A stretch of DNA of 64,000 bases from the NCBI GenBank assembly GCA_947085255.1, contig CAMTVQ010000001.1, positions 1 to 64,000 of the forward strand. The letters are read 5' to 3'. The stretch's first letter is position 1, and each line of letters begins with the position of its first letter. The position numbers and the translations under genes are program-made. Positions 52,029 to 61,175 of this stretch are shown in pieces. Source of the stretch: CAMTVQ01 sp947085255. Lineage in GTDB: Bacteria > Bacteroidota > Bacteroidia > Sphingobacteriales > Sphingobacteriaceae. Under the pieces are notes generated by a model, which saw only the letters and a program-made list of their open reading frames with translations, ran no database searches and was not told where the DNA came from.

Positions 52029-53792
52029 ATGAAACAGTTCTTTTCGACCGTATTTGCCTCCATGTTGGGCACTTTGTTGGCTTTTTTTGTGGGAGTATTA
52101 CTCACCATTGGTATTGTACTTGTAATTGTAGTATCGGTGGATAAGGATGAATCAGCAGAAGTAAGCGAGAAGTCTATCTTAAGAATCAGTTTAACCCAAC
52201 CCATAAACGAGCGTACTTTAGACGACCCGTTTTCGGGAATGAGTTTTGAGGGTTTTTCAGATAAATCTCAAATTGGGTTGAATGATATTTTGGAACGCAT
52301 AAAAGCTGCAAAAACGGATAAAAATATTACCGGTATTTATTTAGATATCAGTACAGTTTCCACAGGTTTTGCCACATTAGAAGAGATTCGTAATGCACTC
52401 ATTGATTTTAAAACAAGCAATAAATTTATACTTGCTTATGGCGAGGTAATTACCAAGTCAGGCTATTATATAGCTTCGGTGGCAGATAAAGTGTATTTAT
52501 ACCCTGAAGGTTTGTTGGAGTTTAGCGGCTTTTCATCAGAAGTAATGTTTATAAAAGGTGCGCTCGAAAAATTAGAGATAGAGCCACAAATCATTAAAGT
52601 AGGCACGTTTAAAAGTGCAGTAGAACCACTTTTTTTAGATAAAATGAGCGATGCAAATCGCCAACAAGTAACGGTGTACTTAAATTCACTGTATAATCAT
52701 TACCTCACGAGCATTAGCAAATCACGTAAAATACATAAGGACAGCTTATTTGCTATAGCCAACCAACTGAAAGTACAAGATGCCGAACTTGCTGTACGCT
52801 ATAAGCTTGCAGATGCTACTAAATATGCAGATGAAGTACAAGCAGAACTTAAAAAACGTTCAGGTTTAGAGCCTAAGCAAACATTGCGTTTGGTAAACAT
52901 AGAGAACTATACTCCTGAAAAACCAAAAAATGAGTCTAAAAATAAAATAGCCGTTATTTATGCGGTGGGTGGTATACAAAGCGGAGAAGGGGATGATGAA
53001 ACAATTGGTTCTGACCGTATAGCCGAAGCCATACGCAAAGCACGTACAGACGAAAAAATAAAAGCTATTGTGTTGCGTGTAAACTCTCCGGGCGGAAGTG
53101 CTTTGGCATCAGATGTAATATGGAGAGAAATGGTATTGGCAAAAGAGGTAAAGCCTGTAATCGTTTCTATGGGTGATGTAGCCGCATCTGGTGGATATTA
53201 CATTGCCTGTGCTGCCGATAAAATATATGCACAGCCCAATACGATTACGGGTTCAATTGGTGTTTTTGGAGTATTGCCCAATGCACAAAAGTTCTTTAAT
53301 AATAAATTAGGAATCACGTTTGATGGCGTAAAAACAAGTGAATTTGCCGATTTAGGAAGTATCAATCGTCCGCTTACGAATGGAGAGCGTTTGATTATAC
53401 AAAACAACGTAAATAATATTTACAAAGACTTTACCGAAAAAGTAGCCAACGGACGTAGTATGGACGTAGCAAGTGTAGATAGTATTGGACAGGGGCGCGT
53501 TTGGAGTGGTACCGATGCACTAAAAATAGGATTAGTAGATGCTTTAGGTAATATAAACGATGCCATAGCAGCAGCAGCGGCAGCAGCAAAAATTCCGGAT
53601 TACAAATTGGTAACATACCCAGCTTTAAAAGACCCATTGCAAGAGCTATTGGCTGGTTTTGGCAGCAGCGCCCGTACCTGGATGCTTAAACAAGAACTAG
53701 GCGAAAACTATCCATATTACCAAAAGGCTAAACAATTAATGCAGCTGCAAGGCATACAAGCACGTATGGAGTATGATGTGATTATTAAATAA
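52029..53792 (+). CDS. sppA: Signal peptide peptidase SppA, 67K type
   Basis: 587 residues: an N-terminal membrane helix (SMLGTLLAFFVGVLLTIGIVLVIV) and two tandem S49 domains. The catalytic Lys is in the first domain, in ITKSGYYIASVADKVYL. The catalytic Ser is in the second, in GDVAASGGYYIACAADKIYA, with VLRVNSPGGSALASDVIW preceding. This membrane-bound enzyme degrades cleaved signal peptides. The next gene, a LapA-like protein, begins 5 nt downstream. Confidence 0.96.
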   Translation: MKQFFSTVFASMLGTLLAFFVGVLLTIGIVLVIVVSVDKDESAEVSEKSILRISLTQPINERTLDDPFSGMSFEGFSDKSQIGLNDILERIKAAKTDKNITGIYLDISTVSTGFATLEEIRNALIDFKTSNKFILAYGEVITKSGYYIASVADKVYLYPEGLLEFSGFSSEVMFIKGALEKLEIEPQIIKVGTFKSAVEPLFLDKMSDANRQQVTVYLNSLYNHYLTSISKSRKIHKDSLFAIANQLKVQDAELAVRYKLADATKYADEVQAELKKRSGLEPKQTLRLVNIENYTPEKPKNESKNKIAVIYAVGGIQSGEGDDETIGSDRIAEAIRKARTDEKIKAIVLRVNSPGGSALASDVIWREMVLAKEVKPVIVSMGDVAASGGYYIACAADKIYAQPNTITGSIGVFGVLPNAQKFFNNKLGITFDGVKTSEFADLGSINRPLTNGERLIIQNNVNNIYKDFTEKVANGRSMDVASVDSIGQGRVWSGTDALKIGLVDALGNINDAIAAAAAAAKIPDYKLVTYPALKDPLQELLAGFGSSARTWMLKQELGENYPYYQKAKQLMQLQGIQARMEYDVIIK

Positions 53793-53797
53793 ACAAC

Positions 53798-54037
53798 ATG
53801 AGTTTTAAAACTATTTCTATAGCAGTACTGGCTATTTTACTCACCGTAGTAATCATGCAAAACAACGAAGAGATGAGTTTTAAGCTATTGTTTACCGAAG
53901 TTTTGGTAAGCAAATTAGTAGTTATGTTAGCGTGTTTTATAGTGGGAATACTAATAGGTGCGGTGTTGTTCCGTTCGCGCAGCAAGCACACCCCAATAAA
54001 TGACGCCAATAAGGCTTATTTAGATTTAGAGTCTTGA
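53798..54037 (+). CDS. LapA-like (DUF1049) small membrane protein
   Basis: 79 residues with two membrane helices: ISIAVLAILLTVVIMQNNEEMSFKLLF and LVVMLACFIVGILIGAVLF. This is the hairpin layout of the lipopolysaccharide assembly protein A / DUF1049 family. In E. coli, LapA works with LapB to control LpxC; no lapB is adjacent here. It lies 5 nt after sppA and its last 22 nt overlap the end of ispE on the other strand. Confidence 0.85.
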   Translation: MSFKTISIAVLAILLTVVIMQNNEEMSFKLLFTEVLVSKLVVMLACFIVGILIGAVLFRSRSKHTPINDANKAYLDLES

Positions 54038-54834
54038 TAAAATAAGCGGCAATCTTTTAGTTGCTCATCCAAACGTGTTTCTTGTTCAAATATGCCAAAT
54101 AGTGCCGAACCACTTCCGCTCATGGCAGCATATACAGCCCCTGCATTGTACAAGGTGTTTTTTATGCCTTTTAATGAGGGGAACTGATTGAATACACTCG
54201 TTTCAAAATCATTTACAATAATATCTTTCCATTCATGTACGGGTAATTGTATTAAAGTGCGTAAAGGTACAGCTGGCGTTTTGGGTTGCACTTGTGCATA
54301 AGCCGCTTTAGTACTTACATGTACCTGTGGGCATACTAATACCAAGTAATAAGCACTTAAATTTACGTCACATGCTGTAAACTCTGTGCCAGTTCCGGTA
54401 GCGAGTAATGGCTTGTTGTAAATAAAAAAGGGGCAATCGCTACCTAGTTGGGCAGCATATGCAGCTAGTTTTTCATCGCTAATGGGTAACTGAAAATGTT
54501 GCTGCAACATACGCAACATATACGCCCCGTCTGCCGAACCTCCACCCAAACCAGCACCAATAGGAATGTTTTTATGTAAGTGAATGCTAAGAGGGGTAAG
54601 GGCATACTCTTTTGCCAATAGTTCATACGCTTTGAGGCATAAATTACCCGCAGCGCTTTCTGGGATGTCGATACCGGTATTGGTAAACGAAAGAGTATCG
54701 GCTGCAATAATTTCTAAGGCATCGGTAAGTGCCGTAAATGGATACATTACGGTTTCAATGGTATGGTAACCATTACTGCGTTTGGCGGTAATTTGTAAGC
54801 CTAAGTTTATTTTTGCATTCGGAAATTTCAGCAT
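54016..54834 (-). CDS. ispE: 4-diphosphocytidyl-2-C-methyl-D-erythritol kinase
   Basis: 272 residues, GHMP-kinase fold. Phosphorylates CDP-ME in the MEP isoprenoid pathway. Motifs: FPNAKINLGLQITAKRSNGYHTIETVM at the N-terminus and the ATP-binding glycine-rich PIGAGLGGGSADGAYML. The C-terminal GHMP motif is YAAMSGSGSALFGIF. No other MEP genes are adjacent. The start is divergent from thyA, with 62 nt between starts. Confidence 0.96.
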   Translation of the reverse strand: MLKFPNAKINLGLQITAKRSNGYHTIETVMYPFTALTDALEIIAADTLSFTNTGIDIPESAAGNLCLKAYELLAKEYALTPLSIHLHKNIPIGAGLGGGSADGAYMLRMLQQHFQLPISDEKLAAYAAQLGSDCPFFIYNKPLLATGTGTEFTACDVNLSAYYLVLVCPQVHVSTKAAYAQVQPKTPAVPLRTLIQLPVHEWKDIIVNDFETSVFNQFPSLKGIKNTLYNAGAVYAAMSGSGSALFGIFEQETRLDEQLKDCRLFYQDSKSK

Positions 54835-54884
54835 CTCTCAACATTTTAGGAAAAGCAAAAATAGGTTATTAATTGAGGATGCAA

Positions 54885-54892
54885 TACCTTTG
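54885..54892 (+). promoter_or_regulatory. -7 promoter element (TACCTTTG) 4 nt before thyA ATG
   Basis: Exact TAnnTTTG match. TGCT separates it from the ATG at 54897, implying a leaderless thyA-folA mRNA. A longer thyA start at 54873 is excluded because it lies upstream of the box. Confidence 0.65.
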
Positions 54893-54896
54893 TGCT

Positions 54897-55691
54897 ATGC
54901 AACAATATTTGGATTTAATGCGCCATGTACTACAAAATGGTGCCGAAAAGCATGATCGTACCAATACTGGTACCAAAAGTGTATTTGGGTATCAAATGCG
55001 TTTTAATTTAGCCGATGGTTTTCCGTTGGTTACCACTAAAAAACTGCATTTAAAATCAATAGTTCACGAATTAATTTGGTTTTTGAAAGGAGATACAAAC
55101 ACGGCATATCTTCAAGAAAACGGCGTAACTATCTGGAACGAATGGGCAGATGCAGATGGTAATTTAGGTCCCGTGTATGGTTCGCAGTGGCGTAGTTGGC
55201 CTACGGCAGATGGTAGGCATATCGATCAGATTACACAAGTTATCCAACAGTTAAAAAATAATCCCGATTCGCGCCGCATGATAGTAAGTGCTTGGAATGT
55301 GGGCGAAATAGAGAAAATGGCGTTGCCTCCATGCCATGCTTTTTTTCAGTTTTATGTAGCTGATGGAAAACTATCTTGTCAGCTATACCAGCGCAGTGCC
55401 GATATTTTTTTAGGTGTGCCTTTTAATATTGCTTCGTATGCCTTGCTTACACAAATGATGGCGCAGGTATGCAATTTGCAGGTAGGTGATTTTGTGTGGA
55501 CGGGTGGCGATTGTCATTTATATCTCAACCATATAGAACAGGCAACATTGCAACTAAGCAGAATCCCACGTGCATTGCCTCAACTAAAACTAAACCCTGC
55601 CATAACGGATATTTTTGATTTTACCTTTGCTGATGTTGAATTGAGTGAGTATGATCCGCATCCACATATAAAAGCAGCAGTAGCCATTTAA
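54897..55691 (+). CDS. thyA: Thymidylate synthase
   Basis: 264 residues from ATG 54897 ([15 protein letters not shown]), the family start. Methylates dUMP to dTMP with methylene-THF, yielding DHF that the next gene reduces. Motifs: [68 protein letters not shown] in parts with the catalytic Cys in ALPPCHAF, and [20 protein letters not shown]. folA starts 17 nt downstream, so the two form an operon. Confidence 0.98.
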   Translation: MQQYLDLMRHVLQNGAEKHDRTNTGTKSVFGYQMRFNLADGFPLVTTKKLHLKSIVHELIWFLKGDTNTAYLQENGVTIWNEWADADGNLGPVYGSQWRSWPTADGRHIDQITQVIQQLKNNPDSRRMIVSAWNVGEIEKMALPPCHAFFQFYVADGKLSCQLYQRSADIFLGVPFNIASYALLTQMMAQVCNLQVGDFVWTGGDCHLYLNHIEQATLQLSRIPRALPQLKLNPAITDIFDFTFADVELSEYDPHPHIKAAVAI

Positions 55692-55708
55692 TTACCAGTA
55701 TCCAGAAG

Positions 55709-56188
55709 ATGAACATCTCTATTATAGTAGCTGCCGACGAACACAATGGCATTGGTAAAGACAACCAATTGTTGTGGCATATTTCCGAAGATTTAAAATA
55801 TTTTAAGAAACTAACATCGGGGCATAGTATTATAATGGGACGTAAAACCTACGATAGTATAGGTAAACCCCTGCCAAATCGCAGAAATATTGTAATTAGT
55901 AGACAAACCGATTTAAGCATACCGGGTTGTGAAGTTGTGCACGCATTAGAGCAAGCACTAGTACTTTGCCAGCAAGAAACAGAAGTATTTATTATTGGTG
56001 GTGCCGAAATTTTTAAGCACAGTATTGATTTGGCTGATACAATTTACCTTACTCAGGTACATGCTGTTTTTGAGGCAGATACTTTTTTTCCGAAACTTGA
56101 TGCTGCTTGGAAAACAGTAAACAGTATAGCAGGAAATGATGAAGGGGAACTGAAGTACACGTTTGTTACGCTAAGGAAAACAATATAG
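55709..56188 (+). CDS. folA: Dihydrofolate reductase
   Basis: 159 residues. Reduces DHF to THF with NADPH. Motifs: ISIIVAADEHNGIGKDNQLLWHISEDLKYFKKLT in parts (the acidic Glu of the active site lies in HISEDLKYF), IIMGRKTYDSIGKPLPNRRNIVIS, and EVFIIGGAEIFKHSI. It is cotranscribed with thyA. A 15-bp hairpin follows the stop. Confidence 0.98.
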   Translation: MNISIIVAADEHNGIGKDNQLLWHISEDLKYFKKLTSGHSIIMGRKTYDSIGKPLPNRRNIVISRQTDLSIPGCEVVHALEQALVLCQQETEVFIIGGAEIFKHSIDLADTIYLTQVHAVFEADTFFPKLDAAWKTVNSIAGNDEGELKYTFVTLRKTI

Positions 56189-56193
56189 TAAAG

Positions 56194-56224
56194 GTATTCT
56201 GATGACTTTAAGTCATCAGAATAC
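56194..56224. terminator. 15-bp hairpin between convergent folA and lat
   Basis: GTATTCTGATGACTT (56194-56208), one T, then the exact reverse complement (56210-56224). No long T tract on either side, so termination strength is uncertain. Confidence 0.6.
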
Positions 56225-56241
56225 TAACTAATAGTTGATTA

Positions 56242-57576
56242 CTAAAGTGTCTTTAATACTTTGTCCATTACTTCCATACCAGCATCTACATGTTGCTTCT
56301 CTAAAATTAAAGCAGGGCGGAAACGGATGGAGTTATTACCACAACCCAAAAACATAGTTTGGTGCTCCATACCTTTGCTTACAAAGGCATCACGTTGTTG
56401 CTTAGTAGGGAAATCGAAAGCAGATAACAATCCTCTACCACGTACATTACTTACCAAATTCGGATACGCTTTTACTTTATCTTGTAGCCGATCCATTAAA
56501 TACTCGCCTACGGTAGCAGCATTGGCACATAAGTTATCTTCTTCAATTACTTCTAAAATTTTAGAAGCACGTACCATATCTACTAAACTACCTCCCCACG
56601 TAGAATTAATACGTGATGAAACGGTAAACACATTATTTTCAATTTCATCTACACGCTTGCTGGCTAAAATACCGCATATCTGCATCTTTTTACCAAATGC
56701 TAGAATATCAGGACGGGCTTTTTCGCCAAAATGCTGATGTGCCCAAAACTTACCGCTTAGTGCTACACCCGTTTGTACTTCATCGTATATCAACAAACAT
56801 TCCTGCTCATCGGCTATGATGCGTAGTTTCTCAAAAAACTCTTTACGGAAATGATTATCACCACCTTCCGATTGTATCGGTTCGATAATGATGGCACAAA
56901 TATCGTCTGGATTTTCTTTAAACGCTTGGTGTATTTGTTTAATAGTTAGCTCTTCGCGTTTCAATAAATCTGCATGGTTAGCATCCGTAAAAGGAAACTT
57001 CATTTTTGGATTACTTACGCGTGGCCAGTTAAACTGTGCAAACCACTTGGTTTTATCGGGTAGGGTATTGGTAAGGCTCATGGTATAGCCCGAACGACCA
57101 TGAAATGCCTGTTCAAAATGTAATACTTTGAATCCCTTTTCACTGCGATGACCTTTTTGGAAGTTCTTTTGTACTTTCCAATCCATGGCCGTTTTTAGTG
57201 CATTTTCTATTGCCAATGAACCACCTGCAATAAAAAAGGCATGGGGTAAGTAATCGGGAATGCCAACACGCGAGAAAGTTTCTACAAATTGAGCGTATTG
57301 TTGGGTATAAATATCGGAGTTAGACGGGTTAGTTATTGCCGCCAACAACAGGTTCTTTTTAAATGCCTCATCGTTTACCATTTTTGGGTGATTGTAACCC
57401 AATGGAACAGATGCAAAGCAGGTAAAAAAGTCGAGTAGCGTACGATTGTTTTTCGAGTCGAAAATATGCACACCTTGACTTTTTTCCATGTCAAAAATCA
57501 GGTCGTAACCATCGGCTAATATGTGCTTGTTTAGAGTTTCGGCAACTTTATTTGGAGCTATAGAAAGAGTATACAT
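56242..57576 (-). CDS. lat: L-lysine 6-transaminase
   Basis: 444 residues, class III PLP aminotransferase. Converts L-lysine to aminoadipate semialdehyde with 2-oxoglutarate. The N-terminus TLNKHILADGYDLIFDMEKSQG and LLDFFTCFASVPLGYNHPKM match lysine aminotransferases in particular. The PLP Asp is in LLIYDEVQTGV and the Schiff-base Lys in ILAFGKKMQIC. A TATCTTTG -7 box lies 17 nt upstream of the ATG. Upstream is an inverted repeat at 57635-57657, which may be part of its regulation. Confidence 0.94.
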   Translation of the reverse strand: MYTLSIAPNKVAETLNKHILADGYDLIFDMEKSQGVHIFDSKNNRTLLDFFTCFASVPLGYNHPKMVNDEAFKKNLLLAAITNPSNSDIYTQQYAQFVETFSRVGIPDYLPHAFFIAGGSLAIENALKTAMDWKVQKNFQKGHRSEKGFKVLHFEQAFHGRSGYTMSLTNTLPDKTKWFAQFNWPRVSNPKMKFPFTDANHADLLKREELTIKQIHQAFKENPDDICAIIIEPIQSEGGDNHFRKEFFEKLRIIADEQECLLIYDEVQTGVALSGKFWAHQHFGEKARPDILAFGKKMQICGILASKRVDEIENNVFTVSSRINSTWGGSLVDMVRASKILEVIEEDNLCANAATVGEYLMDRLQDKVKAYPNLVSNVRGRGLLSAFDFPTKQQRDAFVSKGMEHQTMFLGCGNNSIRFRPALILEKQHVDAGMEVMDKVLKTL

Positions 57577-57634
57577 ACAAATTTATTTTGCTTCAAAGAT
57601 AAAGTAAATGCCTTAAACAGGCAAATTTTAGCGG

Positions 57635-57657
57635 TTTTTGAACTCTGAGTTCAAAAA
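57635..57657. repeat. 11-bp inverted repeat upstream of lat (possible operator)
   Basis: TTTTTGAACTC (57635-57645), one T, GAGTTCAAAAA (57647-57657). It is centred about 70 nt upstream of the lat ATG, upstream of its -7 box, and its right arm shares an A tract with the adjacent terminator at 57654-57686. It could be an operator or an additional hairpin of the terminator. Confidence 0.5.
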
Positions 57658-57686
57658 ATAGGTTTAAACAATCTAAACCTATTTTT
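57654..57686 (-). terminator. Terminator of the T9SS cargo gene
   Basis: 13-bp stem AAAAATAGGTTTA (57654-57666) / TAAACCTATTTTT (57674-57686), 7-nt loop, T run on the minus strand; it lies 55 nt past the stop at 57742. Confidence 0.75.
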
Positions 57687-57741
57687 ACACCTAAAAATAG
57701 AAAAGGCACCTAAATGCAACTCCTCTTTTTTATTCGGTTTT

Positions 57742-58995
57742 TTAATGAATTACGTTAAACTTTGCGCGTCTTACGTTTGCTTTTGTATCACTAATAGTTA
57801 AAATATAAGACCCACAGGCGTAGGTATCTGTAGCTATACGTAAGGGCTCTTTAATAGCCTGCTTTTGTTCTATTAATTGCCCATTAATAGTATAAATATG
57901 CACCATACTATTTTCAGAAAAGGTGTTTTCATTATACGGAACAATAAGTTCGGTATCAGCGGGGTTAGGAAAAACGAGTATATCGATATTCTCTTCTTGT
58001 AGTTTTGTAGTTGTTCCTGATGTAGCAATACTTGTAGTAGCCATGTTTTCTTGCGCAGCCGATTTTGGCATATCAGAGTAGGTAAACCACTGGTAACCGT
58101 CTAATTGTAAGTGTTGTTTCCACGCTGCTTGCTCATTCTTCCAATCTTCTCTAAAAATGCTTTCAGCATCATGTAGGGTATGCTCATTTACCCATTGTTG
58201 CATAAATTCAGGTTCGGCAGAAAAAATGGGTAAAAAGTGGGTGAGTTTATTATCAGCAGCAAAATAACTCAACCGAGTGCGGTTATACGCATAGGTACTA
58301 TTTGGCGAGGTACGGTATGCGTGTAATAATACCCTATCCAACAAAGGGTCTATTTCACCAACTTCATTTGCGTTTGGCCATCCTAAATAAGCCTCTATTT
58401 TAATTGCTGGGATACTTTTTTGGGCTATTTTTCGAACTGCTTTTAGGGTGTTAATATATATTGCAAAAGCCGAGTCGCGCTCGGTATCGTTTACCAACCA
58501 ATATTCGTACTCTATATTTATCCAATCAAATTTACCAACATGCAATTGGTTGAAACAAAATAAGGAAGCAGCATCGTCGAATAAGGTACTGTCTACCATA
58601 CCGGTAAGTATAGAAAATACATTTGGTAGGCATACAATAGGTTCTGTGGGCCCATGTTGTATTCTGCCAGCCAATGCATGTGATTCTAAAGCGGCTCCTA
58701 TATTGGTAATTGTGCCACTAAGTTTTGCCTTCACAATAAAATTAGAGAGTTGCTGCTCTTTTGCCGAATTTCCAATAATTCCTCTGTGTAAATCGTATAG
58801 TGTAAGGTAAGTAATACGTTTACTACCAGCATAGTTCAGCAAAGAGTCTTCGGCAGCGGCATTACCAAGTATGTGGTTAAACTTATTTACATACATGCCT
58901 CTTACGGGTGTAATGGCAGGAAATTGCGAAAAGGCTGCTGTAGATAGCAGCAAAAATAGTAATACAAAAGAGTGAAATTTTGATAGATAATTCAT
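57742..58995 (-). CDS. T9SS-exported protein of unknown function (possible TIM-barrel hydrolase)
   Basis: 417 residues from ATG 58995 (MNYLSKFHSFVLLFLLLSTAAFSQ). After the signal peptide is a globular region with beta-alpha character: VRGMYVNKF, ITYLTLYDLHRG, FDWINIEYEYWLVND, IKIEAYLGWPN, LLHAYRTSP, HFLPIFSAEPEFM, DGYQWFTYSDMP. The spacing of strands and the acidic/aromatic ends look like a TIM-barrel glycosidase fold, but I do not recognise a family. The last ~75 residues (VFPNPADTELIVPYN ... GSYILTISDTKANVRRAKFNV) form a type A T9SS sorting domain. Downstream of the PLP-enzyme gene on the same strand. Confidence 0.85.
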   Translation of the reverse strand: MNYLSKFHSFVLLFLLLSTAAFSQFPAITPVRGMYVNKFNHILGNAAAEDSLLNYAGSKRITYLTLYDLHRGIIGNSAKEQQLSNFIVKAKLSGTITNIGAALESHALAGRIQHGPTEPIVCLPNVFSILTGMVDSTLFDDAASLFCFNQLHVGKFDWINIEYEYWLVNDTERDSAFAIYINTLKAVRKIAQKSIPAIKIEAYLGWPNANEVGEIDPLLDRVLLHAYRTSPNSTYAYNRTRLSYFAADNKLTHFLPIFSAEPEFMQQWVNEHTLHDAESIFREDWKNEQAAWKQHLQLDGYQWFTYSDMPKSAAQENMATTSIATSGTTTKLQEENIDILVFPNPADTELIVPYNENTFSENSMVHIYTINGQLIEQKQAIKEPLRIATDTYACGSYILTISDTKANVRRAKFNVIH

Positions 58996-59051
58996 AGAAG
59001 GAGTGAATCTCATTAAGATTCTACAACTACTTACAAATAGCAAGCCAAAAA

Positions 59052-59918
59052 CTATTGAGTACTAATTCCTCCAGTATGGATGGCTAAGATTTTGCTGTTT
59101 TGCTCAAAGTAATCTGCAGCAATTAAATCGAAAAGAGCATAAAACAGTTTGCCAGTATAAACGGGTTCTATGGGTAAAGCCGTTTGCTGACTGAAATCTT
59201 GCATCCAATTTATTAAATGTGGCGTTGTTTTGGCATAGCCACCTTGGTGGTACTGGAGTAAAATATCCCAATTTTGTGCTTTTGGAGCTAATGCTGAGAC
59301 GTCCTGTTTCAAAAAATCTGCACCCTTTAGTACTGCAATACCTATGGCTTTAGTAGGCAGCATATGCTGTTGTAACCCTTGTGAAATACCAGCTAAAGTA
59401 GCTCCAGTGCCACAAGCGGTAAAAATGTGGGTATAAGTTTCTGGTAATTCATCAATCAATTCGGCTACCCCTTTTGCGGCTAAAGCAGAGGCGCCTCCTT
59501 CATCAATAAAATAAGCATGTGTATCATTGGTAAAATATTGATTGAAAATGTCCTGTTTATTGCGATAGCTTGTACGGTCCACGTAATGTAATTGCATTCC
59601 GAATGCGGTACATAAAGATAGTACAGGGTTCAGCGGTAGTGTTTCTTCGCCGCGTACAAAACCAGTACACGTAAATCCCAATTGCTTTGCAGCACAGGCG
59701 GTGGCTAGTAAATGATTAGAATAAGCGCCACCAAAAGTGATTAAATGTTTTTTGCCTTTTTGTTGTGCATCCTGCAGGGTGTATTTTAGTTTGCGCCATT
59801 TATTACCCGAAATATGCGGATGAATTAAATCATCACGCTTAACAAACAACTGTACCTTTTTTTCTTCCAATAGTGGATGGTGCAGTGCGTGTATTGGGCT
59901 GGGTAAGGCAATGTGCAT
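59052..59918 (-). CDS. PLP-dependent ACC deaminase / D-cysteine desulfhydrase family protein
   Basis: 288 residues. PLP lyase of fold type II: VQLFVKRDDLIHPHISGNKWRKLKY contains the Schiff-base Lys (SGNKWRK), and FGGAYSNHLLATACAAKQLGF, FTACGTGATLAGISQGL follow. Similar proteins are D-cysteine desulfhydrases or ACC deaminases; which activity applies cannot be told. Somewhat shorter than ACC deaminases (about 330). It lies between a terminator (59934-59961) and the T9SS cargo gene 57 nt downstream. Confidence 0.9.
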   Translation of the reverse strand: MHIALPSPIHALHHPLLEEKKVQLFVKRDDLIHPHISGNKWRKLKYTLQDAQQKGKKHLITFGGAYSNHLLATACAAKQLGFTCTGFVRGEETLPLNPVLSLCTAFGMQLHYVDRTSYRNKQDIFNQYFTNDTHAYFIDEGGASALAAKGVAELIDELPETYTHIFTACGTGATLAGISQGLQQHMLPTKAIGIAVLKGADFLKQDVSALAPKAQNWDILLQYHQGGYAKTTPHLINWMQDFSQQTALPIEPVYTGKLFYALFDLIAADYFEQNSKILAIHTGGISTQ

Positions 59919-59933
59919 AGGTGATAAATAAAA

Positions 59934-59961
59934 GCGGGATGATGTTGAAACATCATCCCGC
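59934..59961 (-). terminator. Terminator of the DUF6588 gene
   Basis: 13-bp stem GCGGGATGATGTT (59934-59946) / AACATCATCCCGC (59949-59961) with a tight loop, then a short T run on the minus strand. 23 nt past the stop at 59984. Confidence 0.8.
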
Positions 59962-59983
59962 CTAAAGTTAAGGAATGGTAGAA

Positions 59984-61072
59984 TTACAAGAAATCTACAC
60001 AGATACCTAATCCAACACTTGGGGTTTGGTATTTAGCTAATGTATAGCTACCTCCAATGGTAAGTACCAAAAATTTCAAACGAAATCCAGCAGTAAGATT
60101 GGCACCATTGGCACCACTGAATTTCTTATCTATAGGGTCAACTTGTGTTTGTGTTTCAAGACCTCCACCATTATTTCCATCACTGTCATAAGCAGGTATG
60201 GGATAGTTTCCGGTAGCGCTAATGTTGGTAGATGAACCCATATAGCCTACACCACCATATACGGTAAGTACGGCTAATTTTTTAGAGATAATGGCATTTA
60301 TAGTAGTAGAGCTTGTTTTTAAATTTAGTTTTTGGTTGTCATAAGACGTATTCGGATTGTCTTTTGGTAAATTAGGATTTGGTTCTACATTTAAATTAAA
60401 AGAAGATTTAAGTTGAGTATAACCTGCTAAAACCGATAAATCAAATGGAAGTTCTTTCATAACAGGTATCCATTGCTTAATATCATGTTTTACACCAACA
60501 CCGAACAAGCCAATTTCTCCTAAGTTGCCTAAATTTGTAGTAGGTATAAATCGACCTATTATTTCGGTTCCTTTAATTACACCAATGCTTAATTGTGCCA
60601 TCGGTACTGGTACAAGTGGAACAAGAGCTCCTTTTGGTGAATTGATAGTAAGCGTGTCAGAAGTATTGCCAGGCCCTTTTATTACATATTCAAATGTGGC
60701 TGTTTTGTCAGAATTGTTACCGGCTAAAGTTGCACTTTCGGTAGGAGAGCCTGCTTTTAATTTTAACAGATTCAAATTTAAGTCTGCCACATCAAATTTT
60801 TTGTCTGATGCTGGAATAAGTACTGGGCTAAAAGTAATAGTAAGGTCGAATCTACCTGATTTATGCACATTGGCAGTGTTATACCAATTGTTGTTTAATC
60901 CAGCTCCAAGTCCTTTAAAAAAAGGAGATAAGTAGGCTCCAGCTAACTCAGCGCCATCGTTTTTACCTGCTTCAATAAATTCACCAACCTCATTTTGTGC
61001 TTTTGCTGTATTCAGTAAGCTACTGATAACTAAACAAAAAAGTGTAATTTTTACTGTTAATACTTTTCTCAT
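59984..61072 (-). CDS. DUF6588 family outer-membrane beta-barrel protein
   Basis: 362 residues. Signal peptide ITLFCLVISSLLNTAKAQ, then EVGEFIEAGKNDGAELAGAYLSPFFKGLGAGLNNNWYNTANVHKSGRFDLTITF, read in parts, which is the typical start of DUF6588 proteins. The C-terminal half (FRLKFLVLTIGGSYTLAKYQTPSVGLGICVDFL, read in parts) has strands of a barrel. Family function unknown. Divergent from the RluD-type gene. No exact -7 box is seen. Confidence 0.85.
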   Translation of the reverse strand: MRKVLTVKITLFCLVISSLLNTAKAQNEVGEFIEAGKNDGAELAGAYLSPFFKGLGAGLNNNWYNTANVHKSGRFDLTITFSPVLIPASDKKFDVADLNLNLLKLKAGSPTESATLAGNNSDKTATFEYVIKGPGNTSDTLTINSPKGALVPLVPVPMAQLSIGVIKGTEIIGRFIPTTNLGNLGEIGLFGVGVKHDIKQWIPVMKELPFDLSVLAGYTQLKSSFNLNVEPNPNLPKDNPNTSYDNQKLNLKTSSTTINAIISKKLAVLTVYGGVGYMGSSTNISATGNYPIPAYDSDGNNGGGLETQTQVDPIDKKFSGANGANLTAGFRLKFLVLTIGGSYTLAKYQTPSVGLGICVDFL

Positions 61073-61163
61073 AACATTTTGGTTTTATGGCTTAAAATTA
61101 GGAAAATTCATACTTATGACAAGTAATTCTGTTTTTATTTTCAATAAAATAGCCCGAAGGGGG

Positions 61164-61171
61164 TATATTTG
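61164..61171 (+). promoter_or_regulatory. -7 promoter element (TATATTTG) 4 nt before the rluD start
   Basis: Exact TAnnTTTG match; ACGC separates it from the GTG at 61176, supporting a leaderless GTG start. Confidence 0.6.
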
Positions 61172-61175
61172 ACGC

